From NCBI GenBank assembly GCA_963824085.1, contig CAWGNT010000022.1:62001-126000 (forward strand): 64,000 bases of DNA, given 5' to 3'. The DNA comes from JARRNE01 sp963824085. GTDB lineage: Bacteria > Pseudomonadota > Gammaproteobacteria > Chromatiales > Chromatiaceae. The notes under the pieces were generated by a model. The model made no database searches and was not told the DNA's origin. It saw only the letters and a list, made by a program, of their open reading frames with translations. The position numbers and the translations under genes were made by a program. Each line of letters starts with the position of its first letter. The stretch's first letter is position 1. Positions 1 through 9,086 of the stretch are shown piece after piece.

Positions 1-93
1 TCGGTTTGCCTCGCGGGGCCGCGAAGGATTGGTTTCCGACGCGTCCGGGGTCGGCGTGGCTGCGGACGTCCGCTCGTGAGTGTCGGTGGCCAT
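1..93 (-). CDS. Possible 5' end of a gene running off the window (partial)
   Basis: An ATG at 93 on the minus strand opens a frame with no stop to the window edge, giving 31 residues rich in Thr, Ala, Pro and Ser. It lies just downstream of the batD-like gene on the same strand. No family can be recognised from so short and low-complexity a segment, and the ribosome binding site is weak, so this may be chance. Confidence 0.25.
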   Translation of the reverse strand, partial: MATDTHERTSAATPTPDASETNPSRPREANR

Positions 94-287
94 GAGCCTA
101 CAACGGCCGGCAAGTCGTTGCTGCGGAAGTGATCCTGGTTCATTTCGACCATAGCACAATCTGGGCCGATCCGCTCAAGGCCGAAGGCGCAAAGTGCCCT
201 CTGTCAGCCCCTCAGTGGCTGCGCAGTGCTGGGCGGCTCGCCTGGCAGTGGCTCAATCCAACCAATACCTGCCGCGATCCGGCAAGG

Positions 288-2069
288 CTAGACCGACGCG
301 CGCCGGCGCAGGGGTTTCGCGCGGCGGAAGGTCGCGGGCTCTTCGGGGGGTGCTGGCTCGAAATTGCCCAGGGCCTGCCACACCGGTTGGTGGCTCCAGG
401 GCAGCGGGCGCGGGCTGAAAAAGGTCTGCTCCAACATAAGGATATGACCGCGAAGGGGCTCGTTGCAGCGCTGGGCGAGGCGGGCCAGATTGCTCGGCGG
501 ATTCTCCGGGAAGATCTCTTTGGCCCACGTCAAGAGCGCCTCGCGGGCGGTCGCCGCATTCTCCGCCTCATAGGCGGTGCGCACCGCGGTAATCGCATCG
601 CTGGCGGGCTCGGCATCCTGCGGCTCCGACGGCGCCACGGTTTCGGGTGTCGGCACGGGCGTGGCGCGCTCCGGGCGGTGCCTGCTGCGCCACCAGGCGA
701 GCATGGTGGCGACCCAGGCCAAGCCCAGTACGAGGGTGACCCAGATCGAGGCACCCCATCCCGTGTCTCTTCGCGCCGGCCTTTCGGTCTCGGTGGGATG
801 GGGAGCATCGGCCGCGGCCGGCGGCGAGCCTGAGACCCAGTCGGTTCCACTGCCTGCTGTGACCACCAGGTCCCGCGCCGGCAACATGGCGCTCTCCCAG
901 CCCCCGCTCTTGGTGTTCCACCACTCGAGGCTGAAGGGCGGCAGCCGGTAGCGACCGGGGGTGTTCGTCGCCAGCCGGATCACCTCCTGGCGCACGCCGA
1001 CGACACCTTCCGGGTGCCGCTCGTCCCACAGCCGGGGCGGCGCCGGCCGTTTGACGAGCTCATAGGGTGCCGGGACCGCGATTGCGGGCAGGTCGCTGGC
1101 CCTGATGCCGTCCACGCGCAAGGTGATCTGCCGCTCGACGGGCTGGCCGGCGCCCACGCGATAGGTCGCGGGGCCCGTCTCGGTCAAGGACACGCTGCGC
1201 GCAGGGAGCCAGCCCGCCGACCTCTTGCCCTGCGGTGCCGGCAACACCTGGATGCCCAACGGCTTCGACTCCGCACGCACCGTCTGCCCACCGTAGCCGT
1301 AGGACGAAGTTGTTATGCCTGCAGTGTCGCCGGACCAGCCCTCGAGCTCCAACGGCGGGATCTTCAAGTATCCGGCATCCTGAGGAAAGACGGCGTAGCG
1401 CCGCTCGTAGACACTGTAGTCCTGTCCGTCGCGGGTCGCCGTATAACGGTCCTCGCCCAAGGGCAGGACGGTCGCATGGGGGATCTCGGGGTCGTGTAGC
1501 TGCATACCCGCAACCGGTGCGCCCATTAAGACCCTGGCTGTCAACACCACCTGCTGCCTTATCCAGACCTTCGGCGCATCGACCTCGGTCTCCAGCACGA
1601 CCGGCGGCGTTGCCGGCGCGCTCTCGTCCGCGGCAGGGGCGGGCTGTTGCTCGGCGCTGGCGCCTGTCACTGCGAGGCGCAGCGGTTGGGTAGCCGTATC
1701 GCCGAAGGGAATCGCCGGGATCTGCAGCGCCCCGGCTCGGCGCGGACGCAGGATGAGGGTCAGCATGTACCTCTCGGAGCGCTGACCATTGATGACAGAG
1801 ACGCTGCGTTGCGCGCGGCGGTTGACGATGTCGAAGTCCCCCCTTAGTACGGACAGGTCGGGACTGGACGAGAGCTGTCCGTTTGCCTCCAACGTGAGAT
1901 TCAGGGTTTGGCCAAGCGGAATGCTGCTTGCGCTGATTCGCGCGTTCACTTCCGCGGCAACGGAAAGGGCCGGCACCCAGAGGACCAGAAAGGCGAGGAG
2001 GACGGGCCATGGGAATGCGCGGGCCGACACCATGAGATGCACGAGGGAAGAGCGGACGGGGTGTTTCAT
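288..2069 (-). CDS. BatD-like protein (oxygen tolerance / aerotolerance family)
   Basis: A protein of 593 residues from the ATG at 2069; an in-frame ATG at 2105 adds 12 residues. The N-terminus has a hydrophobic export signal ending near LSVAAEV. A long periplasmic region of beta-sandwich character follows, with the BatD-like start ISASSIPLGQTLNLTLE, then one transmembrane helix near residues 440-461 (WVTLVLGLAWVATMLAWW) and a cytoplasmic Pro-rich and helical tail. BatD proteins normally act with the VWA proteins BatA and BatB and the TPR protein BatC at the inner membrane. Those partners would lie upstream on this strand, but divergent recJ is there instead, so the bat cluster is split or incomplete here. 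The family call comes from architecture and the N-terminal domain; the biochemical role of the family is poorly defined. Confidence 0.7.
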   Translation of the reverse strand: MKHPVRSSLVHLMVSARAFPWPVLLAFLVLWVPALSVAAEVNARISASSIPLGQTLNLTLEANGQLSSSPDLSVLRGDFDIVNRRAQRSVSVINGQRSERYMLTLILRPRRAGALQIPAIPFGDTATQPLRLAVTGASAEQQPAPAADESAPATPPVVLETEVDAPKVWIRQQVVLTARVLMGAPVAGMQLHDPEIPHATVLPLGEDRYTATRDGQDYSVYERRYAVFPQDAGYLKIPPLELEGWSGDTAGITTSSYGYGGQTVRAESKPLGIQVLPAPQGKRSAGWLPARSVSLTETGPATYRVGAGQPVERQITLRVDGIRASDLPAIAVPAPYELVKRPAPPRLWDERHPEGVVGVRQEVIRLATNTPGRYRLPPFSLEWWNTKSGGWESAMLPARDLVVTAGSGTDWVSGSPPAAADAPHPTETERPARRDTGWGASIWVTLVLGLAWVATMLAWWRSRHRPERATPVPTPETVAPSEPQDAEPASDAITAVRTAYEAENAATAREALLTWAKEIFPENPPSNLARLAQRCNEPLRGHILMLEQTFFSPRPLPWSHQPVWQALGNFEPAPPEEPATFRRAKPLRRRASV

Positions 2070-2171
2070 CTCTCCAGAGAGGGGGCGAGGTGGTGCTTTA
2101 GCCATTTCTAATAGACAAAACCTTAGTTGACCAGTTCCTATTTTGCCAGCGTCAGCCCACCCGACACGGGC

Positions 2172-3971
2172 ATGATAAGCTCTCGCGCGAACGCCGCCGA
2201 TAGCTTGGGGACGATCATCGCCAACAGCCCACAACCTTTCGCGATACCGGTCACTGTCCGGCGGCGCGCCGATAGCGACGTTGCCCAGGGCCTGCCGGGA
2301 GGAGATCTCCATCCCTTGCTGCGCCGGCTCTATGGGGCGCGTGGTGTGCGCTCAGAGGCGGGGTACAGCCTCCCGCTATCCGCGTTGCATTCGTTCGATC
2401 TTCTCGGCGATATCGGCCGTGCCGCCGAAATTCTCGCGTCCTGCATCGAGAGCGGGGGCTCCGTCTTGGTCATCGGAGATTATGACGCAGACGGGGCAAC
2501 CGGCAGTGCCCTGGCGGTGCGTGGGCTGCGGGCGCTCGGGGCGGCGAGCGTCTCCTACCTAGTACCCAGCCGATTCGCCTTCGGCTACGGCTTGAGCCCT
2601 CCGGTGGTGGATGCGGCGGCGTCCTTTCGCCCGGACCTCATACTGACCGTGGACAATGGCATTGCCAGCGTGGCGGGCGTTCGCCGGGCGAGCGAGCTCG
2701 GCATCCCTGTAATCGTCACCGACCACCACCTCCCGGGCGCCGAGCTCCCGGCTGCCGCTGCCATCGTCAATCCGAATGTCCCGGGGGATCCTTTCCCGAG
2801 CAAACATCTCGCCGGTGTGGGAGTCGTCTTCTATCTCCTTGCCGCTGTGCGAGCACAGCTACGGTCGGGGGGGAGGTTTCGCCGCGCTCGACCGGAGCCG
2901 AACCTCGCCGAGCTGCTGGATCTGGTCGCGCTGGGCACTGTGGCGGACGTGGTCACCCTGGACGAAAACAACCGCATCCTGGTGGAGCAGGGGCTGCGGC
3001 GGATCCGCGCCGGGCGTTGCTGCCCGGGCGTACGCGCGCTCCTGGAGGTCGCAGGGCGCCGTTCCGACGAGGCTACCGCGCGGGATCTGGGCTTTGCCGC
3101 GGGACCGAGGCTCAATGCCGCGGGCAGACTTACGGACATGTCACTCGGCGTTGAGTGCCTTCTGACAGACGACTTGGAGCGGGCCGCGACAATGGCCCTG
3201 GAGCTCGATGCGCTCAATGCGCGCCGGCGCGAGATCGAGGCAGAGATGCAGGATCAGGCAGAAACGATGCTCGATGCGCTCGAACCGGGCGAGGAGGGGC
3301 TTCCCCCCGCGTTCTGTCTGTTCGAAGAAGGGTGGCATCAGGGTGTGAGCGGAATCGTCGCGGCGCGCATTCGAGAACGCTACCATCGCCCTGTGATCGC
3401 ATTCGCGGAGGCGGATGACGGCTTGCTCCGGGGCTCGGCGCGTTCCGTGGATGGGGTGCACATCCGGGATCTGATCGACCGCGTTGCCAAGCGCCATCCA
3501 GATCTGATTGTCCGCTATGGCGGACATGCGATGGCCGCCGGACTCACCCTGCGGCGGGTGGTGCTCGACACCTTTCGGGATGCCTTCGCGGACGAGGTCC
3601 GCCGGGAGCTCGGTGACGCGCCGGTGGTGCGCGAGCTTGTGTCGGACGGCGAGCTGTCGGCCGATGCTCTGGATCTGCCCACTGCAGAGCTTCTCCGGAC
3701 GGCGGGACCTTGGGGAAAGGGGTTTCCGGAGCCGTTGTTCGACGGGCGGTTCCAGGTCCTCCATCGGCGCCTGGTGGGGGAGCGGCATCTGCGCCTGCGG
3801 CTGCGGGCCGATGAGGGCGGTAGCGCGATCGATGGCATCGGGTTCCGCCTCGGCCAGCACGCGGCGACGGGGAGCGACCAGGTACATCTCGCCTATCGGT
3901 TGGACGTCAACGAGTTTCGCGGGATCAAGTCGGCCCAGCTGATCGTGGAGCATCTGGAGTGGATCAGCTAG
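2172..3971 (+). CDS. recJ: Single-stranded-DNA-specific exonuclease RecJ
   Basis: A 5'-3' ssDNA exonuclease used in recombinational repair and mismatch repair, acting in the cytoplasm. The protein is 599 residues from the ATG at 2172 (E. coli RecJ is 577). The DHH-family metal-binding motifs are intact: GDYDADGATG, LTVDNGIAS, VIVTDHHLPG and GRLTDMS. The DHHA1 motif RYGGHAMAAGL and the C-terminal OB-like region ending in DINEFRG-type sequence (LDVNEFRGIKS) are also present. A TTG at 2127 would add 15 residues without support, and the next homologous landmark (IPVTVRRR) lies shortly after the ATG. The stop overlaps the start of darP by 13 bases, so the two are probably co-transcribed. Confidence 0.95.
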   Translation: MISSRANAADSLGTIIANSPQPFAIPVTVRRRADSDVAQGLPGGDLHPLLRRLYGARGVRSEAGYSLPLSALHSFDLLGDIGRAAEILASCIESGGSVLVIGDYDADGATGSALAVRGLRALGAASVSYLVPSRFAFGYGLSPPVVDAAASFRPDLILTVDNGIASVAGVRRASELGIPVIVTDHHLPGAELPAAAAIVNPNVPGDPFPSKHLAGVGVVFYLLAAVRAQLRSGGRFRRARPEPNLAELLDLVALGTVADVVTLDENNRILVEQGLRRIRAGRCCPGVRALLEVAGRRSDEATARDLGFAAGPRLNAAGRLTDMSLGVECLLTDDLERAATMALELDALNARRREIEAEMQDQAETMLDALEPGEEGLPPAFCLFEEGWHQGVSGIVAARIRERYHRPVIAFAEADDGLLRGSARSVDGVHIRDLIDRVAKRHPDLIVRYGGHAMAAGLTLRRVVLDTFRDAFADEVRRELGDAPVVRELVSDGELSADALDLPTAELLRTAGPWGKGFPEPLFDGRFQVLHRRLVGERHLRLRLRADEGGSAIDGIGFRLGQHAATGSDQVHLAYRLDVNEFRGIKSAQLIVEHLEWIS

Positions 3972-4483
3972 AGGGCCGGGCGGATGATCGCCCGGAAGGG
4001 CCAAGCAAGAGCCAGGTCAAGCGGGATTTCCTCGCGCTGCAGGTCTTGGCGGAGCGCGTCGTCTCCCTTCCGAGGGAGCAGCTTGAGCCGCTCAACTTGA
4101 GTGAGGCAACCTGGGCGGCCATCGACGAGACGGCGCGGATCAAGGACCTGCGGGCGCGGCGGCGTCACTTCAAGCGGATCGCGAAGCTTCTGGCGCGTGA
4201 GGACCTGGATGCGGTGCGCGCGTTGGTGCACGAGGACGCAGCGGTCAAGGGTGCGGCGGCGGCTCGTCACCACCGGGTTGAGCGCTGGCGCGAACGACTG
4301 ATCGAAGAGGGCGACGCCTGCCTGGCGGAGCTGGTCGCGCTATGTCCGGACGTCGACCGTCAGCAGCTCAGGCAGCTGATTCGCGCAGCACGGGCGGGGC
4401 GTGATCAGGGTCGGCGCGATGCCGCGCGCAAGCTTTTCCGGATGCTGCGAGAGGTACTGGCAGACGTTGAGCTTGCGGAATAG
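3959..4483 (+). CDS. darP: Ribosome biogenesis factor DarP (YjgA, DUF615)
   Basis: A small basic helical protein of 174 residues that associates with late 50S ribosomal precursors. Family signatures visible are the N-terminal KSQVKRDFLALQVLAERVV segment, the PREQLEPLNLSE stretch and IKDLRARRRHFKRIAKLLA. Start is a GTG at 3959 inside the end of recJ; there is no ATG nearby that would keep the conserved KSQVKR block. Expression probably depends on translational coupling with recJ. Length matches the family (E. coli YjgA is 183 residues). Confidence 0.9.
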   Translation: MDQLEGRADDRPEGPSKSQVKRDFLALQVLAERVVSLPREQLEPLNLSEATWAAIDETARIKDLRARRRHFKRIAKLLAREDLDAVRALVHEDAAVKGAAAARHHRVERWRERLIEEGDACLAELVALCPDVDRQQLRQLIRAARAGRDQGRRDAARKLFRMLREVLADVELAE

Positions 4484-4496
4484 GAACATTCCGACG

Positions 4497-4524
4497 TTGA
4501 TCGTTCTCGAATCTTCCCTATACT
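4497..4524 (+). promoter_or_regulatory. Candidate sigma-70 promoter for the sdh operon
   Basis: TTGATC at 4497-4502 and TATACT at 4519-4524 are separated by 16 bases, 110 bases before sdhC. It lies in the only non-coding gap between darP and sdhC. The match to the consensus is good at -10 and moderate at -35; nothing else confirms it. Confidence 0.5.
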
Positions 4525-4633
4525 CTGTTGCGGTGCACAATAGGTGGAGCAGTCCGCGATTAATCGCCCAGCATTCCGCATCCACTCCGTGCCGGGAAGG
4601 TCCCCGGGGCGCCTTGCGAGATTCGAGCGGAGA

Positions 4634-5011
4634 ATGAAGAAGAATCGGCCCGTTTTCCTGGATCTTCGGCAGATCCGACTTCCCATCACCGGATGGGTGT
4701 CCATCCTCCACCGCATCAGCGGGGTCCTGCTCGTCCTCACGATCCCGTACGCCGTTTACCTCTTCGGCCTGTCGTTGTCCGGCCACGAGGGATTCGCGGC
4801 GGCGGCGTCCGCTCTGAGCTCGGTCTTCGCTCGGCTGGTGTTGCTGGCGCTCGGTTGGTCGTTCCTTCACCATCTGTTTGCCGGCGTCCGTTTCCTGGCG
4901 CTGGATCTGGGGCTTGGCATCGATCGCCCGACGGCACGCAAGACCGCCTGGCTCGCCGTCTCGGCGGCGGCGGTGGCGGCGGCGCTGATCGGTGGGGGGA
5001 TACTCCTGTGA
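4634..5011 (+). CDS. sdhC: Succinate dehydrogenase cytochrome b556 subunit SdhC
   Basis: A membrane anchor of complex II, 125 residues with three transmembrane helices, helping bind heme b and ubiquinone. It starts at the ATG at 4634, preceded by a purine-rich GAGCGGAG. The N-terminal RPVFLDLRQIRLPITGWVSI and the quinone-site region SILHRISGVLL are typical of SdhC, as is the heme-ligand region WSFLHHLFAGVRFLALD. It is the first gene of sdhCDAB-sdhE and its stop overlaps the GTG of sdhD. Confidence 0.95.
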   Translation: MKKNRPVFLDLRQIRLPITGWVSILHRISGVLLVLTIPYAVYLFGLSLSGHEGFAAAASALSSVFARLVLLALGWSFLHHLFAGVRFLALDLGLGIDRPTARKTAWLAVSAAAVAAALIGGGILL

Positions 5012-5349
5012 GCCGTCGCGGCGCCGGACTCAAGGCATGGGTCGTCCAGCGGATCACTGCGGTCTATCTGGCGGTCTTTACGGTTTATTTGGTGCTCCAC
5101 TTGTTGTACGCCGCACCGGTCGACTATTCGGCCTGGAGAGCCTGGGTCGCTCGTCCGGCGGTTAGCGTCGGATTCCTGATGTTTGTCCCTGCACTGTTGG
5201 CGCACGCCTGGGTGGGCATCCGCGACGTATTGATCGATTATGTCAAACGGATCGGCGCGCGTGTCTTCCTGCTCGCGCTCGTTGCGTTTGCCTTCATCGC
5301 CTGCGGGCTATGGGCCTTGCAGGCGCTGTTTCTCCTGAGGATGGGATAA
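5008..5349 (+). CDS. sdhD: Succinate dehydrogenase membrane anchor SdhD
   Basis: Second membrane anchor of complex II, 113 residues and three transmembrane segments. The start is a GTG at 5008 that overlaps the sdhC stop (GTGA), fitting translational coupling. The sequence opens with GLKAWVVQRITAVYLAVF, the usual SdhD pattern, and carries HAWVGIRDVLIDYVK, which holds the family's conserved histidine and the tyrosine region near the quinone site. sdhA follows after 8 bases. Confidence 0.93.
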   Translation: MSRRGAGLKAWVVQRITAVYLAVFTVYLVLHLLYAAPVDYSAWRAWVARPAVSVGFLMFVPALLAHAWVGIRDVLIDYVKRIGARVFLLALVAFAFIACGLWALQALFLLRMG

Positions 5350-5357
5350 TCGCCGCC

Positions 5358-7121
5358 ATGAATCTTCCGAAGCGACGTTTCGACACCCTCATCCTCGGGG
5401 CTGGCGGCGCCGGCTTGAATGCAGCACTGAGACTTTCGGGCGCCGACGTCCGTGTGGCGGTCGTGTCCAAGGTCTTTCCAACCCGCTCTCACACCGTGGC
5501 GGCTCAGGGGGGCGTGAATGCCGCCCTGGCAAACGTGGTGCCGGACAACTGGCACTGGCACATGTTCGACACGGTGAAGGGCTCCGATTACCTGGGTGAC
5601 CAGGACGCCATTGAGTACATGTGCCGGGAGGCCATCCCGACCGTCTACGAGCTCGAGCACGCGGGCGTACCTTTCTCGCGCCTCGACACTGGGCGCATCT
5701 ACCAACGTGCCTTCGGGGGGCAGAGTCAGGACTTTGGCGGTGACCAGGCGGCCCGCACCTGCGCGGCGGCGGACCGCACGGGCCACGCGATCTTGCATAC
5801 GCTCTACCAACAGAACCTGCGGGCGCGCACACACTTCTTCGACGAGTTCTTTGCGGTCGACCTGCTGCGCGACGAGGAGGGTTACATCCTTGGCGCCCTG
5901 ATCCTGGAGATCGAGACCGGCGAGCCCCTGATCATCGAGGCCAAGACCACGCTGGTCGCCACCGGCGGTTACGGCCAGGTGTTTCGCACCAGTACCAATG
6001 CCTACATTAACACGGGGGACGGCACGGCCATGGCCCTGCGGGCGGGGATACCCCTGCAGGACATGGAGTTTTATCAGTTTCACCCGACGGGCGTCGCCGG
6101 AAAAGGCATGCTCATAACGGAGGGCGCGCGCGGCGAAGGGGGCTACCTGATAAACGTCCGCGGCGAGCGGTTCATGCAGCGCTACGCCCCCCACGCGATG
6201 GACCTCGCGAGCCGCGACGTGGTGAGCCGCGCCATCGCTACTGAGATCCGGGAGGGTCGCGGCTGCGGTGACGAGGGCGACTTCGTCCTGCTCAAGGTCG
6301 ATCATCTAGGGCCGGATGTCGTGCACGGGCGCTTGCCGGGGATCAGCGAGATCTGCCAGATTTTTCTTGGCATCGACCCGGCGCGTGATCCGATCCCTGT
6401 ATTCCCGACTGCGCACTATGCCATGGGCGGCATCCCGACCGATCGCTTCGCTCGTGTCGTCGCTCCAGCCCGTCATGGCCCAGAGGAGGTGGTGCCCGGC
6501 CTCTACGCCGCCGGGGAGTGCGCCTGTGTCTCGGTGCACGGAGCGAACCGCCTGGGGGGGAACTCCTTGCTGGATATCTTGGTGTTCGGAAGGTCTGCTG
6601 GCAACGACATCGTGCACTACCTCACGGAGAACCCGAACCACCGTGCGCTGACGGATGTGGCCACGGAGCCCGCGCTGACACGACTGGCGCGCTGGGAACG
6701 CCAAGGGAAGGGCGAGAGCGTTCAGTCAGTCAAGGCGGAGCTGCGCAAGTTGATGGAGGATCACTGCGGTGTCTTCCGCACCGAGGAGTACATGACCGAG
6801 GGCGTCGAGAAGCTCAAGGCATTACGCGAGCACATGGACCGCGTGCGCCTTAAGGATCACTCGAAGACCTTCAACACCGCCCGCATCGAAGCCCTGGAGC
6901 TCGACAACCTGATGGACGTGGCCATGGCAACCCTAATGTCGGCCCTGCATCGGAAGGAGAGCCGGGGCGCGCACTCGCGAGTGGACTACTCGGAGCGCGA
7001 CGATCTCAACTGGATGAAGCACAGCCTTTATTTTCTTGCCGGCGATCGCATGGACTTCAAGCCGGTGCGCACCAAGCCCCTGACGGTCGAGAGCTTCCCG
7101 CCGAAGGCGCGGGTGTATTGA
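5358..7121 (+). CDS. sdhA: Succinate dehydrogenase flavoprotein subunit SdhA
   Basis: Catalytic subunit that oxidises succinate to fumarate with covalently bound FAD, on the cytoplasmic face of the membrane. It has 587 residues from the ATG at 5358 (family about 590). Visible landmarks are the dinucleotide fold LILGAGGAGLNAAL, the FAD-linking histidine in RSHTVAAQGG, the active-site region FHPTGVAGKGMLITEGARGEGG and the C-terminal RTKPLTVESFPPKARVY. Covalent flavinylation would need SdhE, encoded three genes downstream. Unlike the overlapping sdhCD and sdhB-sdhE junctions, a 195-base spacer separates it from sdhB. Confidence 0.97.
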   Translation: MNLPKRRFDTLILGAGGAGLNAALRLSGADVRVAVVSKVFPTRSHTVAAQGGVNAALANVVPDNWHWHMFDTVKGSDYLGDQDAIEYMCREAIPTVYELEHAGVPFSRLDTGRIYQRAFGGQSQDFGGDQAARTCAAADRTGHAILHTLYQQNLRARTHFFDEFFAVDLLRDEEGYILGALILEIETGEPLIIEAKTTLVATGGYGQVFRTSTNAYINTGDGTAMALRAGIPLQDMEFYQFHPTGVAGKGMLITEGARGEGGYLINVRGERFMQRYAPHAMDLASRDVVSRAIATEIREGRGCGDEGDFVLLKVDHLGPDVVHGRLPGISEICQIFLGIDPARDPIPVFPTAHYAMGGIPTDRFARVVAPARHGPEEVVPGLYAAGECACVSVHGANRLGGNSLLDILVFGRSAGNDIVHYLTENPNHRALTDVATEPALTRLARWERQGKGESVQSVKAELRKLMEDHCGVFRTEEYMTEGVEKLKALREHMDRVRLKDHSKTFNTARIEALELDNLMDVAMATLMSALHRKESRGAHSRVDYSERDDLNWMKHSLYFLAGDRMDFKPVRTKPLTVESFPPKARVY

Positions 7122-7316
7122 AGAAGCCGCCAGCCAACAGCCTCCAGCAGGAAAGTCATGAGGCCAGGAGCTGGAAGCAGAGGCTTGAGGTTGCCAGCTG
7201 GTTGGCGCTAACAGAATCTGAGTACTCCTGACCGCTGACGACGGTTCATTGACTAACTGCGAACGGCTAGCTACTACCCGCTGGAGGCCGGCGGCTGGAA
7301 GCTGGAGGCTGTCAAC
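7122..7316 (+). repeat. Inverted-repeat element between sdhA and sdhB
   Basis: The gap is bounded by a perfect 12-base inverted repeat, ACAGCCTCCAGC at 7137-7148 and GCTGGAGGCTGT at 7301-7312. Inside are further GCTGGAAGC/GCTGGAGGC-type direct repeats (around 7170 and 7280-7310). The rest of the operon is tightly packed, so this looks like a small non-coding insertion, perhaps a MITE-like or REP-like unit. No coding capacity is seen. Confidence 0.6.
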
Positions 7317-8009
7317 ATGAAGCTGCGCGTTTACCGCTACAATCCGGATACGGACCCCCGTCCTCACATGCAGGAGTTCGACGTCGAGCCGGCGCCCGGC
7401 ATGATGCTTCGCGAGGCCCTGCTGGAAGTGAAGCGGCAGGACGAGAGCTTCGCCTTTCGTCACTCGTGCGGTGAGGGGGTTTGCGGCTCCGACGGGATGA
7501 ACGTCAATGGCCGCAATCGACTCGCCTGCATCACACCCGTCGCCGAGCTCAAAGAGCCGATCGAGGTCCGCCCTTTTCCGGGTCGCCCGGTGATCCGCGA
7601 CCTGGTCGTGGACATGACCCAGTTCTACGAGCAGTACCGCAGTGTCAAGCCCTATCTGGTGCGCAACGACCCGCTGCCCGAGGCGGAGATCGCGCAGTCG
7701 CCTGCAGACCGGGAGAAGCTCGATGGTCTCTACGAGTGCATCCTCTGCGGCTGTTGCTCCATGGCCTGCCCCTCTTTTTGGTGGAACCCGGAACGGTTCT
7801 ATGGTCCCGCAGCCCTTCTGCAGGCCTGGCGCTTCCTCGCCGATACCCGCGATCAGGCGACCGACGAGCGCCTCGACGACCTGGAAGGACCGTATAAGCT
7901 GTTTCGCTGCCACACGATCATGAACTGTGTGGACGTGTGCCCCAAGGGCCTCAATCCGACCAGGGCGATCAATAAGATAAAGGAGCTGATGCTCGAGAAG
8001 GCCGTGTGA
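7317..8009 (+). CDS. sdhB: Succinate dehydrogenase iron-sulfur subunit SdhB
   Basis: Electron-transfer subunit of complex II, 230 residues, carrying [2Fe-2S], [4Fe-4S] and [3Fe-4S] centres from SdhA to quinone. The [2Fe-2S] ligands are in SCGEGVCGSDG and the later NRLACIT. The other clusters are in CILCGCCSMACP and CHTIMNCVDVCPKGLNPTRA. The start ATG at 7317 gives the usual MKLRVYRYNPD opening. Its stop overlaps the GTG start of sdhE. Confidence 0.97.
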   Translation: MKLRVYRYNPDTDPRPHMQEFDVEPAPGMMLREALLEVKRQDESFAFRHSCGEGVCGSDGMNVNGRNRLACITPVAELKEPIEVRPFPGRPVIRDLVVDMTQFYEQYRSVKPYLVRNDPLPEAEIAQSPADREKLDGLYECILCGCCSMACPSFWWNPERFYGPAALLQAWRFLADTRDQATDERLDDLEGPYKLFRCHTIMNCVDVCPKGLNPTRAINKIKELMLEKAV

Positions 8010-8266
8010 TCGACGCGGAATTGGACCCGGATCTCCAGCGCCTGCGGTGGCAGTGCAGGCGCGGCATGCTGGAGCTCGACCTGTTGCTCGGCCGATTTCT
8101 GGAAACGAGCTACAAGGCGCTAACCGAAAGAGAAAAAGTCGCCTTCAATCGGCTGCTCGGCTACCAGGACCAGATCCTCTACGATTGGCTGATGGGTTAT
8201 GCGGTCGCCGCCGACCGCGAGCTGCGGGAGCTCGTGCCGCGCATCCGCGACGCCGCTCACTGCTGA
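8006..8266 (+). CDS. sdhE: FAD assembly factor SdhE (YgfY/CptB)
   Basis: A small cytoplasmic protein of 86 residues that promotes covalent flavinylation of SdhA. The conserved RGMLELD motif (family RGxxE), the FLETSYKALTEREKVAFNRLL segment (21 residues at about 32-52) and the DQILYDWLMGY motif are all present. The start is a GTG at 8006 overlapping the sdhB stop, so it is translationally coupled to its target operon. Confidence 0.93.
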   Translation: MIDAELDPDLQRLRWQCRRGMLELDLLLGRFLETSYKALTEREKVAFNRLLGYQDQILYDWLMGYAVAADRELRELVPRIRDAAHC

Positions 8267-8566
8267 TGTCGCGCCGCTTGGGTTTTCCCATCCGGCCAGC
8301 TGCGCGAACTCGCGACCGCGCATTTGCCTGGGAAGGTCAACGGCCGTGATTGCCCCGCGCGGCGCCTGATCCATGTCCGACTGGATGTCCCAGAGATGGC
8401 CTTGGGTTTCGAGGGGAGTCCGGTGACTGATGGCGCTCGGATAGCGGCGAATGGCGCGGTCCGATGGGCTCTCAACGTAGGCTTGGGCGCGACTTCCAAA
8501 CTACGAGAGAATACTCGCGCTCGCCTTTGAGCGTGGGCAGGTTTCGATCGCACATGACGGGACGCC
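8267..8566. other. Non-coding gap between sdhE and ygfX
   Basis: Three hundred bases with several short open frames on both strands. None has recognisable protein character or a good ribosome binding site. No convincing terminator or promoter was seen. Confidence 0.4.
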
Positions 8567-9037
8567 ATGATAGATCACACCCAGCGCGCCCCACTCTTGG
8601 TTCGGCCCGGGTTTTCGCGCCGCCTCGCGGCCTTTGTATGCGTCACTCACGCGGCCGCACTCGCCGTGTCGGTTGTCGTCCCGCTTGCCTGGTACTGGCG
8701 GGCCGGTGTGGTCATGGCCATCCTGGGGAGCCTTGTCTACCAGATCAGGCTCCATCTCCTCCATCGTGCGGCGCGGGCGGTCCGGCACGCAGAGTGGGCA
8801 GCTGACGGGACCTGGACTCTGATGCTCGGATCGGGTCGCGAAGTCGAAGGCACCTTGGCGCCGTCGACTTTTGTCGGCACCTCGCTTGTCGTGCTCAACT
8901 TCCGCAGCGGTCGCTGGCGCCGATGTGCGCTGGTGCTGTTGCCGGACAATGTGGACCCGACGCTTCTGCGGCGGTTGCGGCTGCGCCTGAGGCTCACCGG
9001 CGGGAGCGGCGCCGCCGCGACCGCAATTCAGCCATGA
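8567..9037 (+). CDS. YgfX-like membrane protein (CptA family)
   Basis: 156 residues with two adjacent transmembrane segments near residues 20-60 (FVCVTHAAALAVSVVVPLAW and VVMAILGSLVYQIRLHLL), followed by a soluble domain ending in a very basic RRLRLRLRL segment. The double-helix N-terminus plus small C-terminal domain, and the position downstream of sdhE, match YgfX. In E. coli ygfX forms a pair with ygfY/sdhE and has been described as a membrane-linked toxin or cell-division effector. The call rests mainly on architecture and context. The 300-base separation from sdhE is wider than in the usual overlapping pair. Confidence 0.65.
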   Translation: MIDHTQRAPLLVRPGFSRRLAAFVCVTHAAALAVSVVVPLAWYWRAGVVMAILGSLVYQIRLHLLHRAARAVRHAEWAADGTWTLMLGSGREVEGTLAPSTFVGTSLVVLNFRSGRWRRCALVLLPDNVDPTLLRRLRLRLRLTGGSGAAATAIQP

Positions 9038-9086
9038 TTCCACTACACTAGCGGCCCATTGTTGGACGGCGCGACCGGGAGGAAGG

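Noticed and set aside
5238..6305. A 355-codon minus-strand frame across sdhD/sdhA
   Set aside because: Antisense shadow; sdhA on the plus strand is unambiguous.
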